Of a stretch of DNA of 64,000 nucleotides, positions 50,101-58,619 are shown in pieces. Origin of the DNA: Harmonia axyridis (lineage: Eukaryota > Arthropoda > Insecta > Coleoptera > Coccinellidae); the NCBI RefSeq assembly GCF_914767665.1, contig NC_059501.1, forward strand, positions 31,782,501 to 31,846,500, written 5' to 3'. The translations under genes and the position numbers were made by a program. Below the pieces are notes generated by a model. The model was not told the DNA's origin. It searched no databases and saw nothing but the letters and a program-made list of their open reading frames with translations. Position 1 is the first letter of the stretch; each line of letters starts with the position of its first letter.

Positions 50101-53100
50101 TCGAATAATAAGATGAAATATACATTATTTACCTTGAGAATCAGCTGCTCCCACGTATATAACAATTTTCCTCGTTCTTGTTGCTACCTTGGTTTGATTG
50201 ACTCTACCCATTATAAGGTTCTGAAGGTTCTCGGTTAAGCTGGCAACTTCTTGCGGTATGGACCCCTGCATTTTATCAAAACCTCTTGGGCTCACCGTCG
50301 CTGGGGGTGAACTCAAAGACATCGAATCTAGGGAAAATATAAAAATATAAGTCAATTCAAAATATTTTTATATAAAAATATATTCCAATGGAAAAATCAT
50401 TTCTAATGAAATTCAAAGCAGTTCTCATTCTACGTTTGGAAAGAAATATCGAACACCATCCTACGATAAGCTTGGTATGATAACAATCATCACATGATGT
50501 ATTATTACGGATGAATCAATTGAACGTAATTGAAATGCACATATAAGATGGAGTGACAATAACAAATTCACCAATGGAGTGACCAGAACCTTACAGAACA
50601 TCTTAGTGGAAGCATGATACTCGGGGGAAGCGACATCGTAAATAATCGTTTTTTTTATATATATACGAAAATATGTAATTTAATTAATTGTGTCCATCAA
50701 GTGATCTATGTTAATTGTAAAGGAATTTTCATTTTGATATTACAAGAACAATTATATTTTAAGAGGAATTAATGGATGTATATTTCTTATGTAAAAAGTA
50801 AAGAAAGGTATGCCATTATCGATGGAAAATTATATCAGCCAATTGCTGCTACGGCTATGGTTGCAGCATGAAATTTTTTGTGACAAATTCGTACAGGCTG
50901 TATGTCCTCGATAACTTCCATCTTTTTGTGGATCATTGGCATGGACATTAACTTTTTTCTTTATATGATCCCAAAGAAAAAAGTCTAAAGATGTTAAATC
51001 ACAAGATCTTGGTGGTCAATTGTGATCAGATTTTTTAGAAATAACATGATCTTGAAACTTTTCTCGATTGTTTCGTTGCTTATGAAGTACGTAACGCCAT
51101 CTTGTTGATAATAAGCCTTAGGTCCTATGTATTTATGCAAAATTCGATGTAATGTCGACAATATCGTTTATAGAATGGCTTATTTCTAAGATCGAAGAGG
51201 AATCGACCAATCTTGGTTTTTGTCAACACTTAGAACTACAAGAGCAATATTCACAGTTGTTCCTAAGTGACGCAGACAGTTTTGATTCTTCACATCACGG
51301 TTGTCCCAATAGCTCAAATTTTCCACTAGTTTCACTATTACCGGCCGAGAAGATGCTTCAGGACGACCTAAAAGTGTTTTTGTTTTGCGAACTGTGACTA
51401 CAAATTTTGTAGTAAACGATGTAAACGTGTAACGATTTCAATTCGTTGTTTCCTTTTCAGTAATGGCCTAGTTATCACTTGTCAAATGTCAAGAAATGAA
51501 AGCTTCAAAAATAACAGCTGCTCAGAAAGTGTCCTATTCAAAATAATACTTTTTACTGGAAAACTCTTTACTTTACTGGCTGACTGGTGCTTATGGAATG
51601 GATGAAACTAAGAGATATGGAGTTATAGGTACAATATTTTCTTTGATTTTTCGTCAAGAGATCTGAATCTGAATGAGTTTCTTCCTCAGAGATATAAACA
51701 TAGATCGAGGGAGCATATGTCATTTTCAGTGCGCAGATTTTGTCCCCAACATGAACTATCAAATTTGACATGAAGCGCGCGGAAATGAAAACAACAGTGA
51801 TACGATATTTCACTCAAATTGCGAGTTTCTCCACAAAGAATACACTTCTTATATCCCATTGTGAATCAATATTTCATATTAACTAAAAACATATTGAGAT
51901 GAGTACCTAAATATATCAGAAATTCCAAAAAAAAACTTGTACTCTTGTACCCTAGGAGAGTAAAAGTTGCCAAACATTAGATTTCAGCAGGTGGATGCAG
52001 AAAATAATAATTATTCTGCCTATTATAAATTCGACAATTAGGAAAAATATCGGATTCCAAATATTCAAATTTGCATATTGAATCGGGAATCACTCAAATA
52101 AATGTATTTCATTAAATATAATATACATTCATAACGATATAGTTAAATTGTGGAATTGAAAATATATCACAATCTGCCAACGTAATCTAACCATGTTGGG
52201 GACATTGCGTAAACTCCCTCTATCTATGTTTATTACTCTATGGTTTCTTTCAATGTAAAGATCAAATTTTCTATGATTATATACTCAAAGTCGCTTCGTT
52301 GTGTTTGAAACAACGTTTTCAAAAGTTTTCTATTTCGATTTTCCTAGGTCTTTGTGAGACCTCTCATAAGATTGTAGGAGTTAAGAGAATCAGTCGTGAA
52401 CTGTGAAGGGGTTTGTTCTTATGTCTCATCGCCCCTACAGACATCATTTTTTACCCCTTCTGCGGTAGATTAGCTTTGCAGAGACCTCTCAATTGAAAAC
52501 TTTGGCTTTCGCATGGCTGACACCTCTTCACGCTATGTAGAACCTATGGACTAGTGAGTAGGCCTATTATAAATATTCAATTGAAATCAAATTTTGGTTG
52601 AAGAATGAGAGCTCTTGAAATCGCCTGTTTCGAATAAGGCATAACTTTGTTGATGGACGCATCAGTCCTATTTTCTTTTCAATTGAATACACAAATTTTG
52701 CTAGATAAAAAGGCTTCAAAAATCGCATAGGTATATCTTTTTTTTCACGAAACTGGTAATTTTCCTCATAACACAAGAGGTTTAGGCTAAACCTACTATG
52801 TTAAACCGCTTAGCAGATATAATATTTCCTTTAAAAGAGATTCGATGAATTTTGGTGTCCAGTACAATAAAATGGTTTTCACAACAAATGAACAGCTACA
52901 TTCAAAGCAAAAACTTGGCAATACATACTATTTCGATTTATTACGACACTGAACATTTTTCGATATGTTGAAAATACCTATAGCAAGCGTTATCCTCTAA
53001 TTACCATTGCGTGTCAATGCAGTGACATCAACATGCAAATACTCTTTAAGAGGAAACTATTATACCCGAAATGCTCGACCCTGGCACACCTTTTAGCGCC

Positions 53101-53280
53101 TTGGCTAGACTTGGTTTCCTTCCTGTGTTGACGGGCGATGTCTGTGTTGAGGCTTGCTGGAGTGGATTCTGTCCAGCGGTGGCTGGTTGGAGGAGCACCG
53201 AATTCTTGCTGCCCACATGGTTCATCGTTATTTTCTGTGGTGTGATTGGAACTGATGCTCGCACTTGATAGCTGCCAGAC
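29169..53280 (-). CDS. NACHT and WD-repeat protein (NWD1/NWD2 family), 19 exons, 5' incomplete
   Basis: Exons in coding order: 53280-53066, 50327-50133, 48795-48628, 48573-48423, 46700-46493, 46097-45942, 45888-45593, 45459-45225, 44921-44550, 44458-44227, 40829-40642, 40277-40204, 37822-37292, 35797-35550, 34886-34814, 34699-34563, 32582-32382, 30954-30820, 29383-29169. All joins keep phase and give about 1342 residues. The family is STAND-type: an N-terminal DUF4062-like module, a NACHT ATPase, a winged-helix and helical linker, then WD repeats. Such proteins are thought to be nucleotide-switched signalling scaffolds. Exon 1 here starts mid-codon (phase 2), so at least one more 5' exon exists to the right, not identified. 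One intron (45889-45941) starts GC instead of GT. The introns have absorbed many transposons. A working gene is likely, because no exon has a stop or frameshift. Confidence 0.85.
29575..29950 (+). pseudogene. mariner (mellifera-type) transposase N-terminal relic
   Basis: In shifted frames the plus strand reads FNFYFIDKGVNASQVAEKVN, GPNTVIANYSQFCFRRFRFG, VENVEKIIDIVESERHVSTV and HLHKAGLKKKLDV, the paired helix-turn-helix region of a mellifera-subfamily mariner transposase. It breaks off after LMDRIAIS. The catalytic DD34D part is absent. It lies in the last NWD intron, opposite in orientation to the host gene. Confidence 0.75.
31730..32250 (+). pseudogene. Non-LTR retrotransposon RNase H relic
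   Basis: The open stretch 31724-32149 contains PCLVWVSDHSRIKGNDEVHTFARKGAH, the 'V-x-W-V-P-G-H-S-G-I-x-G-N-E-x-A-D-x-x-A-R-x-G' motif of retrotransposon RNase H domains, with changed catalytic context (D for G before H; H for the second catalytic D). The rest of the frame (FIEPEPFRGIDKCSYKREF) continues the C-terminal tail of an I/R1/jockey-like ORF2. It lies in the NWD intron between exons 17 and 18. Confidence 0.7.
32650..33075. mobile_element. Probable non-coding repeat with GAGCCACGAAGTGGC palindrome
   Basis: CAAAAACGAGCCACGAAGTG, continuing GCGAGTTTTTG, is an imperfect palindrome near 32680-32710, followed by ATGAACGAGTGGTAGAATGAGCC. A similar GACGAGCCGCAGGCGAGTC palindrome precedes the Crypton element at 41400-41421. 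The limits are unclear. Confidence 0.35.
33081..33222. repeat. Long inverted repeat (about 60-bp arms)
   Basis: The left arm CAGTACGCCTGAGCAAGCTT..GAACTGCAGAATCTTTGC and the right arm GCAAAGATTCTGCAGTTCAC..AAGCTTGCTCAGGCGTACTG are nearly exact complements, separated by about 25 bp. It is in an NWD intron. It could be a foldback insertion or the end of the repeat to its left plus an inverted copy. Confidence 0.65.
36671..37022. repeat. Two-copy tandem repeat, unit about 169 bp
   Basis: Units start at 36671 and 36840 with AGGAGGCATATAAA(T/C)CCATA and both include CTAGATTGGTCAGAATTCAT and TAGAATAAGAAATGAATGTG. The copies differ by several substitutions and small indels. They lie in the NWD intron between exons 13 and 14. 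Confidence 0.75.
38165..38480. pseudogene. Rearranged mariner relic: N-terminus (+) joined to an inverted 3' fragment (-)
   Basis: On the plus strand MDTSKEKIRYILQFFFDKRE, NASQAAENVNRVY and GTVTAHH give the N-terminal helix-turn-helix of a mellifera-type mariner. From about 38390 the minus strand reads HPPYSLDLTPSDYR, the conserved block holding the last catalytic aspartate of mariner transposases. The two ends of the gene therefore face each other with the middle missing, which needs an inversion plus deletion. Confidence 0.65.
38505..39385. mobile_element. Foldback element with about 180-bp inverted arms
   Basis: The left arm (about 38510-38690: CTGACTCTGAGTAGAAGGCG, CATTAATCAAAATT, CCGTTTCCGAATATTTTGAT) is mirrored, with gaps, by the right arm (about 39200-39380: ATCAAAATATTCCGGAAACGG, GAATTTTGATTGATAAAT, GGCGCCTTC-type block, GAGTCAGAT). 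The 500-bp middle has no coding signal. Confidence 0.65.
41362..41459. repeat. 98-bp imperfect hairpin next to the Crypton
   Basis: GCAAGGTAAGAGGGTTTTTAC on the left pairs with GTAAAACCCGTTACCTTGC on the right. GGAGGATATAATTGACGAGC pairs imperfectly with GCGAGTCAGTTACCTCC. It ends 12 bp before the left inverted repeat of the Crypton element. Confidence 0.6.
41472..42894 (+). mobile_element. Crypton (tyrosine recombinase) element with 26-bp flanking inverted repeats
   Basis: A perfect 26-bp inverted repeat (41472-41497, starting ATATTTTATTTGTTTCTC; 42869-42894, ending GAGAAACAAATAAAATAT) bounds a 1.42-kb segment holding one tyrosine recombinase gene on the plus strand. It lies in the long NWD intron 40830-44226. 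Described Cryptons usually lack terminal inverted repeats, so the pair may be true ends or may belong to a host element that captured the recombinase. Confidence 0.6.
41624..42675 (+). pseudogene. Crypton tyrosine recombinase, about three frameshifts, catalytic residues retained
   Basis: The product starts MNVPKEIIEAASSVASSLLP at 41624. A core-binding helical domain (RYEREFDDFKKWQ, VLLVYLNQLSARFSPNTLW) leads through a frame change near 41945 to VIAFLKRKNERYTPKKAKVL and EEAEQFLSHAP. The first catalytic arginine is in GCCRCDEIL (about 42105). After further changes near 42300 and 42410 the C-terminal block reads YTGHSFRRTGSTLVADSGGD, ALKRAGGWKSTEIAMSYVDD. It supplies H-x-x-R, the GGW position and the nucleophilic tyrosine. 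A serine-rich tail ends at 42675. Tyrosine recombinases cut and rejoin DNA through a phosphotyrosine; in Cryptons they are the only gene. The kept R/H-R/W/Y set with few breaks suggests recent inactivation. Confidence 0.8.
43090..43560 (-). pseudogene. Non-LTR reverse transcriptase relic with FADD box
   Basis: On the minus strand, in shifted frames, VDYGVPQGSVLGPLLFLIYV, NDLVSCDPDADFVLFADDTT and then FLGVHMERNLSWNANFDKVC are readable. These are RT motifs B, C (FADD in place of YADD) and E of a CR1/jockey-like element. Stops and frame changes are frequent. It has the same orientation as the NWD gene in whose intron it lies. Confidence 0.75.
43650..43990 (+). pseudogene. Retroelement gag zinc-knuckle relic
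   Basis: Around 43830-43890 the plus strand reads (stop in the second position) x-K-C-G-N-T-G-H-I-A-x-D-Y/C-R, close to the C-x2-C-x4-H-x4-C nucleocapsid knuckle found in gag of copia-like elements. The sequence before (MALNNHCW-like, NNAVSDINSVKTN) fits a gag C-terminus. Only a fragment remains. Confidence 0.45.
44550..45459 (-). other. NWD gene: NACHT ATPase core (exons 8-9)
   Basis: Walker A is GPEGCGKTTLLAR in exon 45459-45225 (about residue 478 of the visible product). Walker B is LIILIDGLDQ in exon 44921-44550 (about residue 562), with the LIxxDGLD form typical of NACHT proteins. A sensor-like ILSVSERSP segment follows (residues about 590-600). All key residues of a working ATPase that I can check are kept. 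A 303-bp intron separates the two motifs. Confidence 0.85.
47026..48243 (-). mobile_element. Himar-like (irritans-subfamily) mariner, about 1.2 kb
   Basis: The terminal inverted repeats are CAGGCTAATTGAAAAGTCCC at 47026 and GGAACTTTTCAATTGGCCT ending at 48243, each next to TA. Length and ends match the 1.3-kb Himar type with a small net loss. It is inserted in the NWD intron 46701-48422, transposase in the same direction as the gene. Confidence 0.85.
47086..48110 (-). pseudogene. Himar-like mariner transposase, broken
   Basis: The N-terminal part is nearly complete: KKEFRVLIKYCFLKRKNTVE, SAPGKSTIIDWYTEFKRGEM, EDGERNGRPKE, then KLIEIAGIVKISSERVHHII. After a shift near 47730, PRELTIDQKQQRAND..FLRRYVTMDETWLHQFTPE holds the first catalytic aspartate. 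The following block NEPIPKRGKTQHSAGKVIAL, FIDYLQKGQTINSDYYILDH leads to a frameshifted second aspartate region (around 47320-47400, poorly kept). The third is in HPPYSPDLAPSDFFLFSDLK (about 47300). The C-terminus ends CIALEGSYVE. A deletion in the linker and at least three frameshifts make it inactive. Confidence 0.85.
49238..49990 (-). pseudogene. IS630-type (DUF4817 family) transposon 3' relic
   Basis: On the minus strand FSWPARSPDLAPLE (about 49920-49880) is the block with the third catalytic aspartate, and CIRNGGGHFKHNL (about 49780) is the characteristic C-terminus of the insect DUF4817/DDE transposases. The middle is deleted. CAAGGTGTTTCCAAATTAGA near 49238 may be its terminal repeat. 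It lies in the NWD intron 48796-50132. Confidence 0.6.
50850..51560 (-). pseudogene. IS630/Tc1-type transposase relic, copy 1
   Basis: The minus strand gives TVRKTKTLLGRPEASSRPVI, then QQDGVTYFISNETIEKSFK and SCDLTSLDFFLWDHIKKKVN (frames shifted). These correspond to the helix-turn-helix start, the second catalytic aspartate block and the third aspartate block of a Tc3-like transposase. Large internal parts are missing. It belongs to the same family as 59300-60600 and lies in the first visible NWD intron. Confidence 0.65.
51684..52243. mobile_element. MITE with ATAAACATAGATNGAGGGAG ends
   Basis: The left end is ATAAACATAGATCGAGGGAG and later GTCCCCAACATG. The right end, complemented, is ATAAACATAGATAGAGGGAG and then GTCCCCAACATG. 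One arm has lost about 17 bp. The outer end also occurs twice at 15089-15142. No coding potential. Confidence 0.6.
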
Positions 53281-53649
53281 CTGTGAAGAAGAATAAAATG
53301 CTTTAATTTTGGAATTGAGTAGTCCCTACTAGACGTGGATATTGCGTTAGGTTTTATATATGTGAAATGTTTCAATATTTTCATTCCGAATCTCTTAGAT
53401 CTCTATGAGACCTCAACACTGTTATTTATATGTCAATTGTGAGCTTCACAGTGCGGTTTATTACTTCATTTGTATTGAAACATCTCAATGTCTTCGAATG
53501 TAAATGTGAAGTCAGGAGCATTTGAGCGCTTCTTCACTCTTGAGCCAGTTAAACCCTTGGAGACCCCATACTGTATAGACATGATTGGTCTCCAAGGGTT
53601 AATGAATGAGCGCTCAAAAATATCTGATTTTTTTTTTCGATAATAATAA

Positions 53650-54853
53650 GCAGAAGCACACTACATTTGCATGTTCAATCCTAAAATACTCTTTCGGTAT
53701 AATTCCATATAGTAAGACAGATATAGAAAACCTGCAACGCAAAATGAGAATTCTGATGACAAAAGCACACAAGCACCATCCAAAAAGTAGTATTGAGAGG
53801 ATGACAATGCCGAAAATTAAAGGGGGCAGATATCTGCTAGACATCATGGAACTGGCTCATGACCAAATGTTCAAAGGCAAAGTAAGCACGTCAGAAGTCT
53901 ACCAACTATTGTGTAAAGCAGACGAGTCAACACCTTTACAACAACACAAAGAGAAATTGTCATACAACCACCAGACAATCCAAGAAAAACTGCAAAGATG
54001 GAGAAAGACGCCCCTACATAGACGACATTTCAACGAAGTGAACCAAGATCATGTCGACATTGAAGCGTCGAACTATTGGCTCACATGAGATGCGATGTAT
54101 CCAGAAGCGGAAGGTTTTCTTTTAGCCATCCAAGATCAGAGAGCTAACGAGAAATTACTGCAACCATATCATAAAAGATCTAACTATTACTGACGATCGA
54201 TGCCGAAATGGGTGTCCAAGCGAATAAGACAGTCCACCATTTATTTGAACACTCGTGCTTTCACCGGACGTCGTAGAGAACTGTTTTATGTCCCAAGAGC
54301 GCGCAGGTCGTTGTTTATAACTCCACTTTTTTATGCGGTTTTATAACTGGCAAATTTTTTGTATTGAGATTCACACATTTCTCAAGTTGCTTTTAGGGAA
54401 AAATTATATTTGTATCTATGTAGAAATCACTGAACTGTTTATTTTTAGTGATATTGTTGATATTTGAGAGTTTTATTTTATAGTTTATGTTCATTCTCAA
54501 TTGTAAATTTCATTTTTTTTGTGGTGAATCCTTGTAATTGGGTTATTCCTGTTAGGATTCCTGCTTATGTTAAATAAATAAAAGAAAATAAATAAACATA
54601 TCACTGGTGGATGTCAAATGCTTGCAGGAAATGAATATAAAGAGATACACGATGCAAACGATGCAGGATGCAGTAGGGAAGATATTCCACCAAGAATTGG
54701 CAACCATATTAGAACTTATTCATTTGGAAAAAGTGCCATTCTACTAGTACTGACTGGAGACCATCCTAGAAAATGACAGCTATAAACTGTACTGGGATAA
54801 AATAGTACCCAAAAATCTCAAGAGAAATATCAAGCAACTAGGACTCAGTGAGT
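53650..54853 (+). pseudogene. R4/Dong-like ORF C-terminal part
   Basis: SILKYSFGIIPYSKTDIENL, RKMRILMTKAHKHHPKSSIE and RMTMPKIKGGRYLLDI match the segment after the RT in site-specific-type retrotransposons ('L-x-Y-S-F-G-x-I-x-W-x-x-x-D', 'R-x-L-M-T-x-x-x-x-H-H-P-K-S-A'). It goes on to LHRRHFNEVNQDHVDIEASN and, frameshifted, EGFLLAIQDQ. The C-terminal CCHC-like motif C-R-x-G-C..HITGGC is split by the 54241-54596 insertion. ENDSYKLYWDKI is followed directly by VPKNLKRNIKQLGLSE, so the PD..D endonuclease core between them has been deleted. Confidence 0.7.
54241..54596 (+). mobile_element. Short retroposon (SINE-like) with A-rich tail
   Basis: A 356-bp insertion ending TTAAATAAATAAAAGAAAAT plus AAATAAA. 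It splits the retrotransposon motif V-H / H-I-T-G-G-C and is bounded by a short CAT duplication. It has no tRNA-like head that I can see, so it may be the 3' end of a longer element. Confidence 0.55.
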
Positions 54854-57514
54854 ATATCGGGTGTCCCAAGGTGAGTGGCCTATTAGATTATTATGGAAAC
54901 TATTGATGGTAAAGATTTCAAATTTTGTGGATAGATATTTGGCCATGTAAGGTACATTTTTAAAATAATTTCACATTTCCAGTGTTGCCGGATGTACGAC
55001 AATTTGGCAACAACTTTGTTATTTTGAATGGGACATCCGGTATTTCTATTTTTTTATGATACTCCATAAAATATTAAATCTATTCACTCTCACTTTTCCA
55101 TCCCTATCTTCAACGGTTTTTGAGTTATTAATTATTTTTCGAAATTTTAGATCAAATTGGCGTATTACGAAAATGACTCTAGTTCGCTCAATATTTGAGA
55201 TTTAAGTCAGAAATTTTGCAAGTCGTTAGATATTGATCTGATCTATGTCACTGCTTTTGAATTATGGTTGTCAATAATACAGGACGGACCAAAAAAAATC
55301 ATCATTTCTCAAGTTACAAAATTGTAAAAAAGTCTATTTTTTCAAATTAGACACCTAGTATATTTTTCAATTTTTGGAATCAGTACAACACACTCTACAA
55401 TTTTTCTATTCACGTCCCTATACCTATCTCAACTGGATTCCGAGTTATATGCGTTTATTAGATTTCACATTGATTCAATAAGCGTTAATTTCTTTTGTAT
55501 TGTTATTTTCTCTATGTCGTTCATAGATCGATATATCATATGAATCAGTTCAATCCATAAATGTCAAAATAAACAATTTATTCCTAACAGGTGTTTTGTT
55601 CCGAGGTTTTTCTATAAATAATGGCTCAAGAAAGATATACCTACACATGAAGCTTTAATGAATTTATTTGAAATTTTTGGCGAATGTGACAAAGTTGTCG
55701 AGAGAACATGTCGAAAATTCAATGAAAGATATCCACAATTTCCTCGAATGAATCGAAAAAAGTTTTCAAGATTGAGACGAAATTTCTTACAATTTGGATC
55801 AAAATTACGAGAACAAAATAAAGTTAGACCCAGAGAAGTTAACACTGAAGATAACCAAATAATTGTTTTAACGTTTTTCGAAGTTCATCCTGAAGCATCT
55901 ATAAGATACGCCTCAAGAGAATTGGGAATAAGTAAATCGTCAGTGCAAAGGATTTTATCAGAACATAGAATGCATGATTTCCAATATGTTAGGGTTTCAG
56001 AGGAGAATGGTATTTTGTGAAAGAATTAATACCCACATCCTGGAAGGTCCAAATTTTTTTATCTAAAATCATCTGGAGTGATGAGTCAAAATTTACTAGG
56101 GGGGGAATGTTTAATACAAGAAATCGTCATTTTTGGGCGTCAGAAAATCCACATGTTGAACGAGAATCTGGGCACCAAGTTAATTTTGGGTTTAATGTTT
56201 TTGCTTTGTTGATGGATAATAAACTAGAATATTTCATTTATGATGAAAATCTAAATTCTGAAAGATATATCAGTATAATAAGACATGTTGAAAAAAAGTT
56301 TGTTGATCGTTTGCCTCTTCAAAATTACAGTCAAATCTGGTATCAGCAAGATGGGGCAGGTGCCCATTTAACTGCCCAGGTTTCCGCAGAATTGAGAAGA
56401 ATTTTTAATGATCGATGGTTTGGACGTATGGGCCTCTGGGATTGGCCAGCAAGATCACCAGATCTCACCCCCCTCGATTTTTATCTTTGGCCTAGGATCA
56501 AAGATATCGTTTATTCAACTCCAGTCAGTCCAGTCAACACCAAAGAGGAGCTACAGCATCGTGTGGTACATGAAATCCGAAAGGCTACGACGAGGGGGGT
56601 GCGGAACCGAATCCTGAAATGTTTGGAAACCAATGGTCGGCAGTTGCAATAATCGTTTTATTTATTTAGCTCGACAACTTTGTTACATTCGCCAAAAATT
56701 TCAAATGAATTCATTAAAGCTTCATGTGTATATCTTTCTTGAGCCATTATTTATAGAAAAACCTCGGAACAAAACACCTGTTAGACAATAATTGTTTATT
56801 TTGACAGTTATGGATTGAACTGATTCATTGATATATCGATCTATGAACGACATAGAGAAAATAACAATACAAAAGAAATTAACGCTTATTGAATCAATGT
56901 GAAATCTAATAAACGCATATAACTCGGAATCCAGTTGAGATAGGTATAGGGACGTGAATAGAAAAATTGTAGAGTGTGTTGTACTGATTCCAAAAATTGA
57001 AAAATATACTAGGTGTCTAATTTGAAAAAATAGACTTTTTTACAATTTTGTAACTTGAGAAATGATGATTTTTTTTTCGTCCGTCCTGCATTATTGACAA
57101 CCATTATTCAAAAGCAGTGACACAGATCAGATCAATATCTAACGACTTGTAAAATTTCTGACTTAAATCTCAAATATTGAGCGAACTAGAGTCATTTTCG
57201 TAATACGCCAATTTGATCTAAAATTTCGAAAAATAATTAATAACTCAAAAACCGTTGAAGATAGGGATGGAAACGTAGGAGTGAATAGATTTAATATTTT
57301 ATGGAGTATTATAAAAAAAATTGAAATACCGGATGTCCCATTTGTTTTTTTTGTTGTTGCCAAATTGTCGTACATCCGGCAACACTGGAAATGTGAAATT
57401 ATTTTAAAAATGTACCTTACATGGCCAAATATCTATCCACAAAATTTGAATTCTTTACCATCAATAGTTTCCATAATAATCTAATAGGCCACTCACCTTG
57501 GGACACCCGATATA
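54853..57514 (+). mobile_element. IS630/mariner element with about 845-bp terminal inverted repeats
   Basis: The left arm 54853-55702 and the right arm 56670-57514 are near-identical complements. The ends are TATATCGGGTGTCCCAAGG and CCTTGGGACACCCGATATA, next to TA. The unique middle is under 1 kb and carries most of the transposase gene. The arms reach into the first about 80 bp of the coding sequence. Confidence 0.85.
55621..56652 (+). pseudogene. DUF4817-type IS630/mariner transposase, frameshifted
   Basis: The ancestral start (ATGGCTCAAGAAAGATATAC at 55621) lies in the left arm but is followed by a 4-bp insertion that shifts frame; the mirrored copy in the right arm lacks it. The readable product begins MNLFEIFGECDKVVERTCRK (DUF4817-like helix-turn-helix), then FFEVHPEASIRYASRELGIS. 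A small deletion and shift near 56000-56040 separates this from the catalytic half: KIIWSDESKF (first Asp), YQQDGAGAHLTAQV (second Asp), WPARSPDLTPLDFYLWPRIK (third Asp). It ends ETNGRQLQ at 56652. All three catalytic acidic positions remain, so the family is clear even though this copy is dead. Confidence 0.85.
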
Positions 57515-57988
57515 TGTATCATAATATAATGCACATAGCTGCAAGGACGGTGAGAAAATGTCTAGTAGGTGACGGACAGCTACAAGGATCGGCGGGATGA
57601 CGAGGACCAGGGGCACCACAAGGACCGGACACGACCGAGCCCTACCTTTCTGATATTTTAAATATCTGATGAGTGATTTGAGAGAATTTTCCTCCTCTTA
57701 GCAGGGGAGTGAGTTTTCTCTCCTACGTGTATAGGCTGAAGTCGAGGATAAGATTTTTATTCAATTAATTTCATGAAAAATAATTACAAACTCTCACAGT
57801 AATAGAAATAACTGAGCAAGATCCAACACACTGCATTGAGTGTTCAATCCAACACCTTAAATAATGTATACCCACATATATTATCATTATGATCAGAATA
57901 TGTGCTTAACTTCAGGGCAGATGATATCAACGAAATGATCATTCTATTAAAAATTGTGTAGAACCTACACTTCTGATTTCCTTATATA

Positions 57989-58619
57989 CAGGGTGGCCAT
58001 TTGAAAACGAAACAGACGAGATTACAGACGAAATAAAGTTTTTCGATAGAAATGCTCGGACAGGTCAATTTCTAGCACTTCAACCCTTGCTACTACAACC
58101 CTCATCCCCAAATTTTGAATAGGGAAGATGGGGTGAGTGATACCTCTTTTGAAAGGTATTTTTATACTGATTTCAGCACAGTAATTGTTTTTTCATTTTA
58201 TGCATCAGTTCTCGAAATATTCTTAACTAAGTATTTGAAAATGAAGTGGTGTTTTCATGGCACTTGTAGTGTTTTGTGAAAAATCGACATTTTGAGCTTC
58301 AAAACAACCATGACTGTGGCTTCCTTCCTAACTAACTAACGCATGAATATTTCGAGAACTAATGAATAAAATGAAAAAACAATTACTGTGCTGAAATGAG
58401 TATAAAAATACCTTTAAATTGAGGTATCACTCATCCCATCTTCCCTATTCAAAAATTGGGGGTGGGGGTTGTAGCAGCAAGGGTTGAAGCGCTATGCGTC
58501 CGTAACCTACATCTTAAGTTGTCCCCCTCGAAACAGAAATCGACCTGTCCGAGCATTTCTATCGAAAAACTTTATTTCGTCTGTAATCTCGTCTGTTTCG
58601 TTTTCAAATGGCCACCCTG
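57989..58619. mobile_element. Foldback MITE, TA-flanked, arms nearly full length
   Basis: It begins CAGGGTGGCCATTTGAAAAC and ends with its exact complement at 58619, with TATA on both outer sides. Complementarity goes on inward: GACAGGTCAATTTC with GAAATCGACCTGTC, AGATGGGGTGAGTGATACCT with AGGTATCACTCATCCCATCT, and CAGCACAGTAATTGTTTTTT with AAAAAACAATTACTGTGCTG. The single strand would form one hairpin of about 300-bp arms. Confidence 0.8.

Larger units (their letters stand above)
46493..50327 (-). other. NWD gene: N-terminal DUF4062-like module (exons 2-5)
   Basis: The joined product reads RKIVIYVGAADSQDCCVEK, then TLHNQIYPELRKLCRERG, YELHIVDLHWKTL, FPELCIGEL and MEVAYIIPVLFLNNSLGTPLLP, and later ILSKWYQLDSDSQPPCYRL. 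The same order, beta strand with 'x-E-R/K-x-x-L-x-x-x-V/I-Y-P-x-L', then 'x-V-D-x-x-W', then 'W-Y-x-L-D', is found at the N-terminus of NWD1, NWD2 and TEP1-like proteins. The 54-bp intron between 48573 and 48628 shows how short introns of this genome can be; the next one (46701-48422) was inflated by a mariner. Confidence 0.75.
53640..57650 (+). mobile_element. R4/Dong-like non-LTR retrotransposon relic hosting two later insertions
   Basis: The coding remnant runs 53650-54240, 54597-54853 and 57515-57600, interrupted by a short retroposon (54241-54596) and a mariner-type element (54853-57514). The host sequence resumes in matching order after each insertion, so this is a nested stack with the retrotransposon oldest. 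The restriction-type endonuclease core is missing. Confidence 0.65.
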
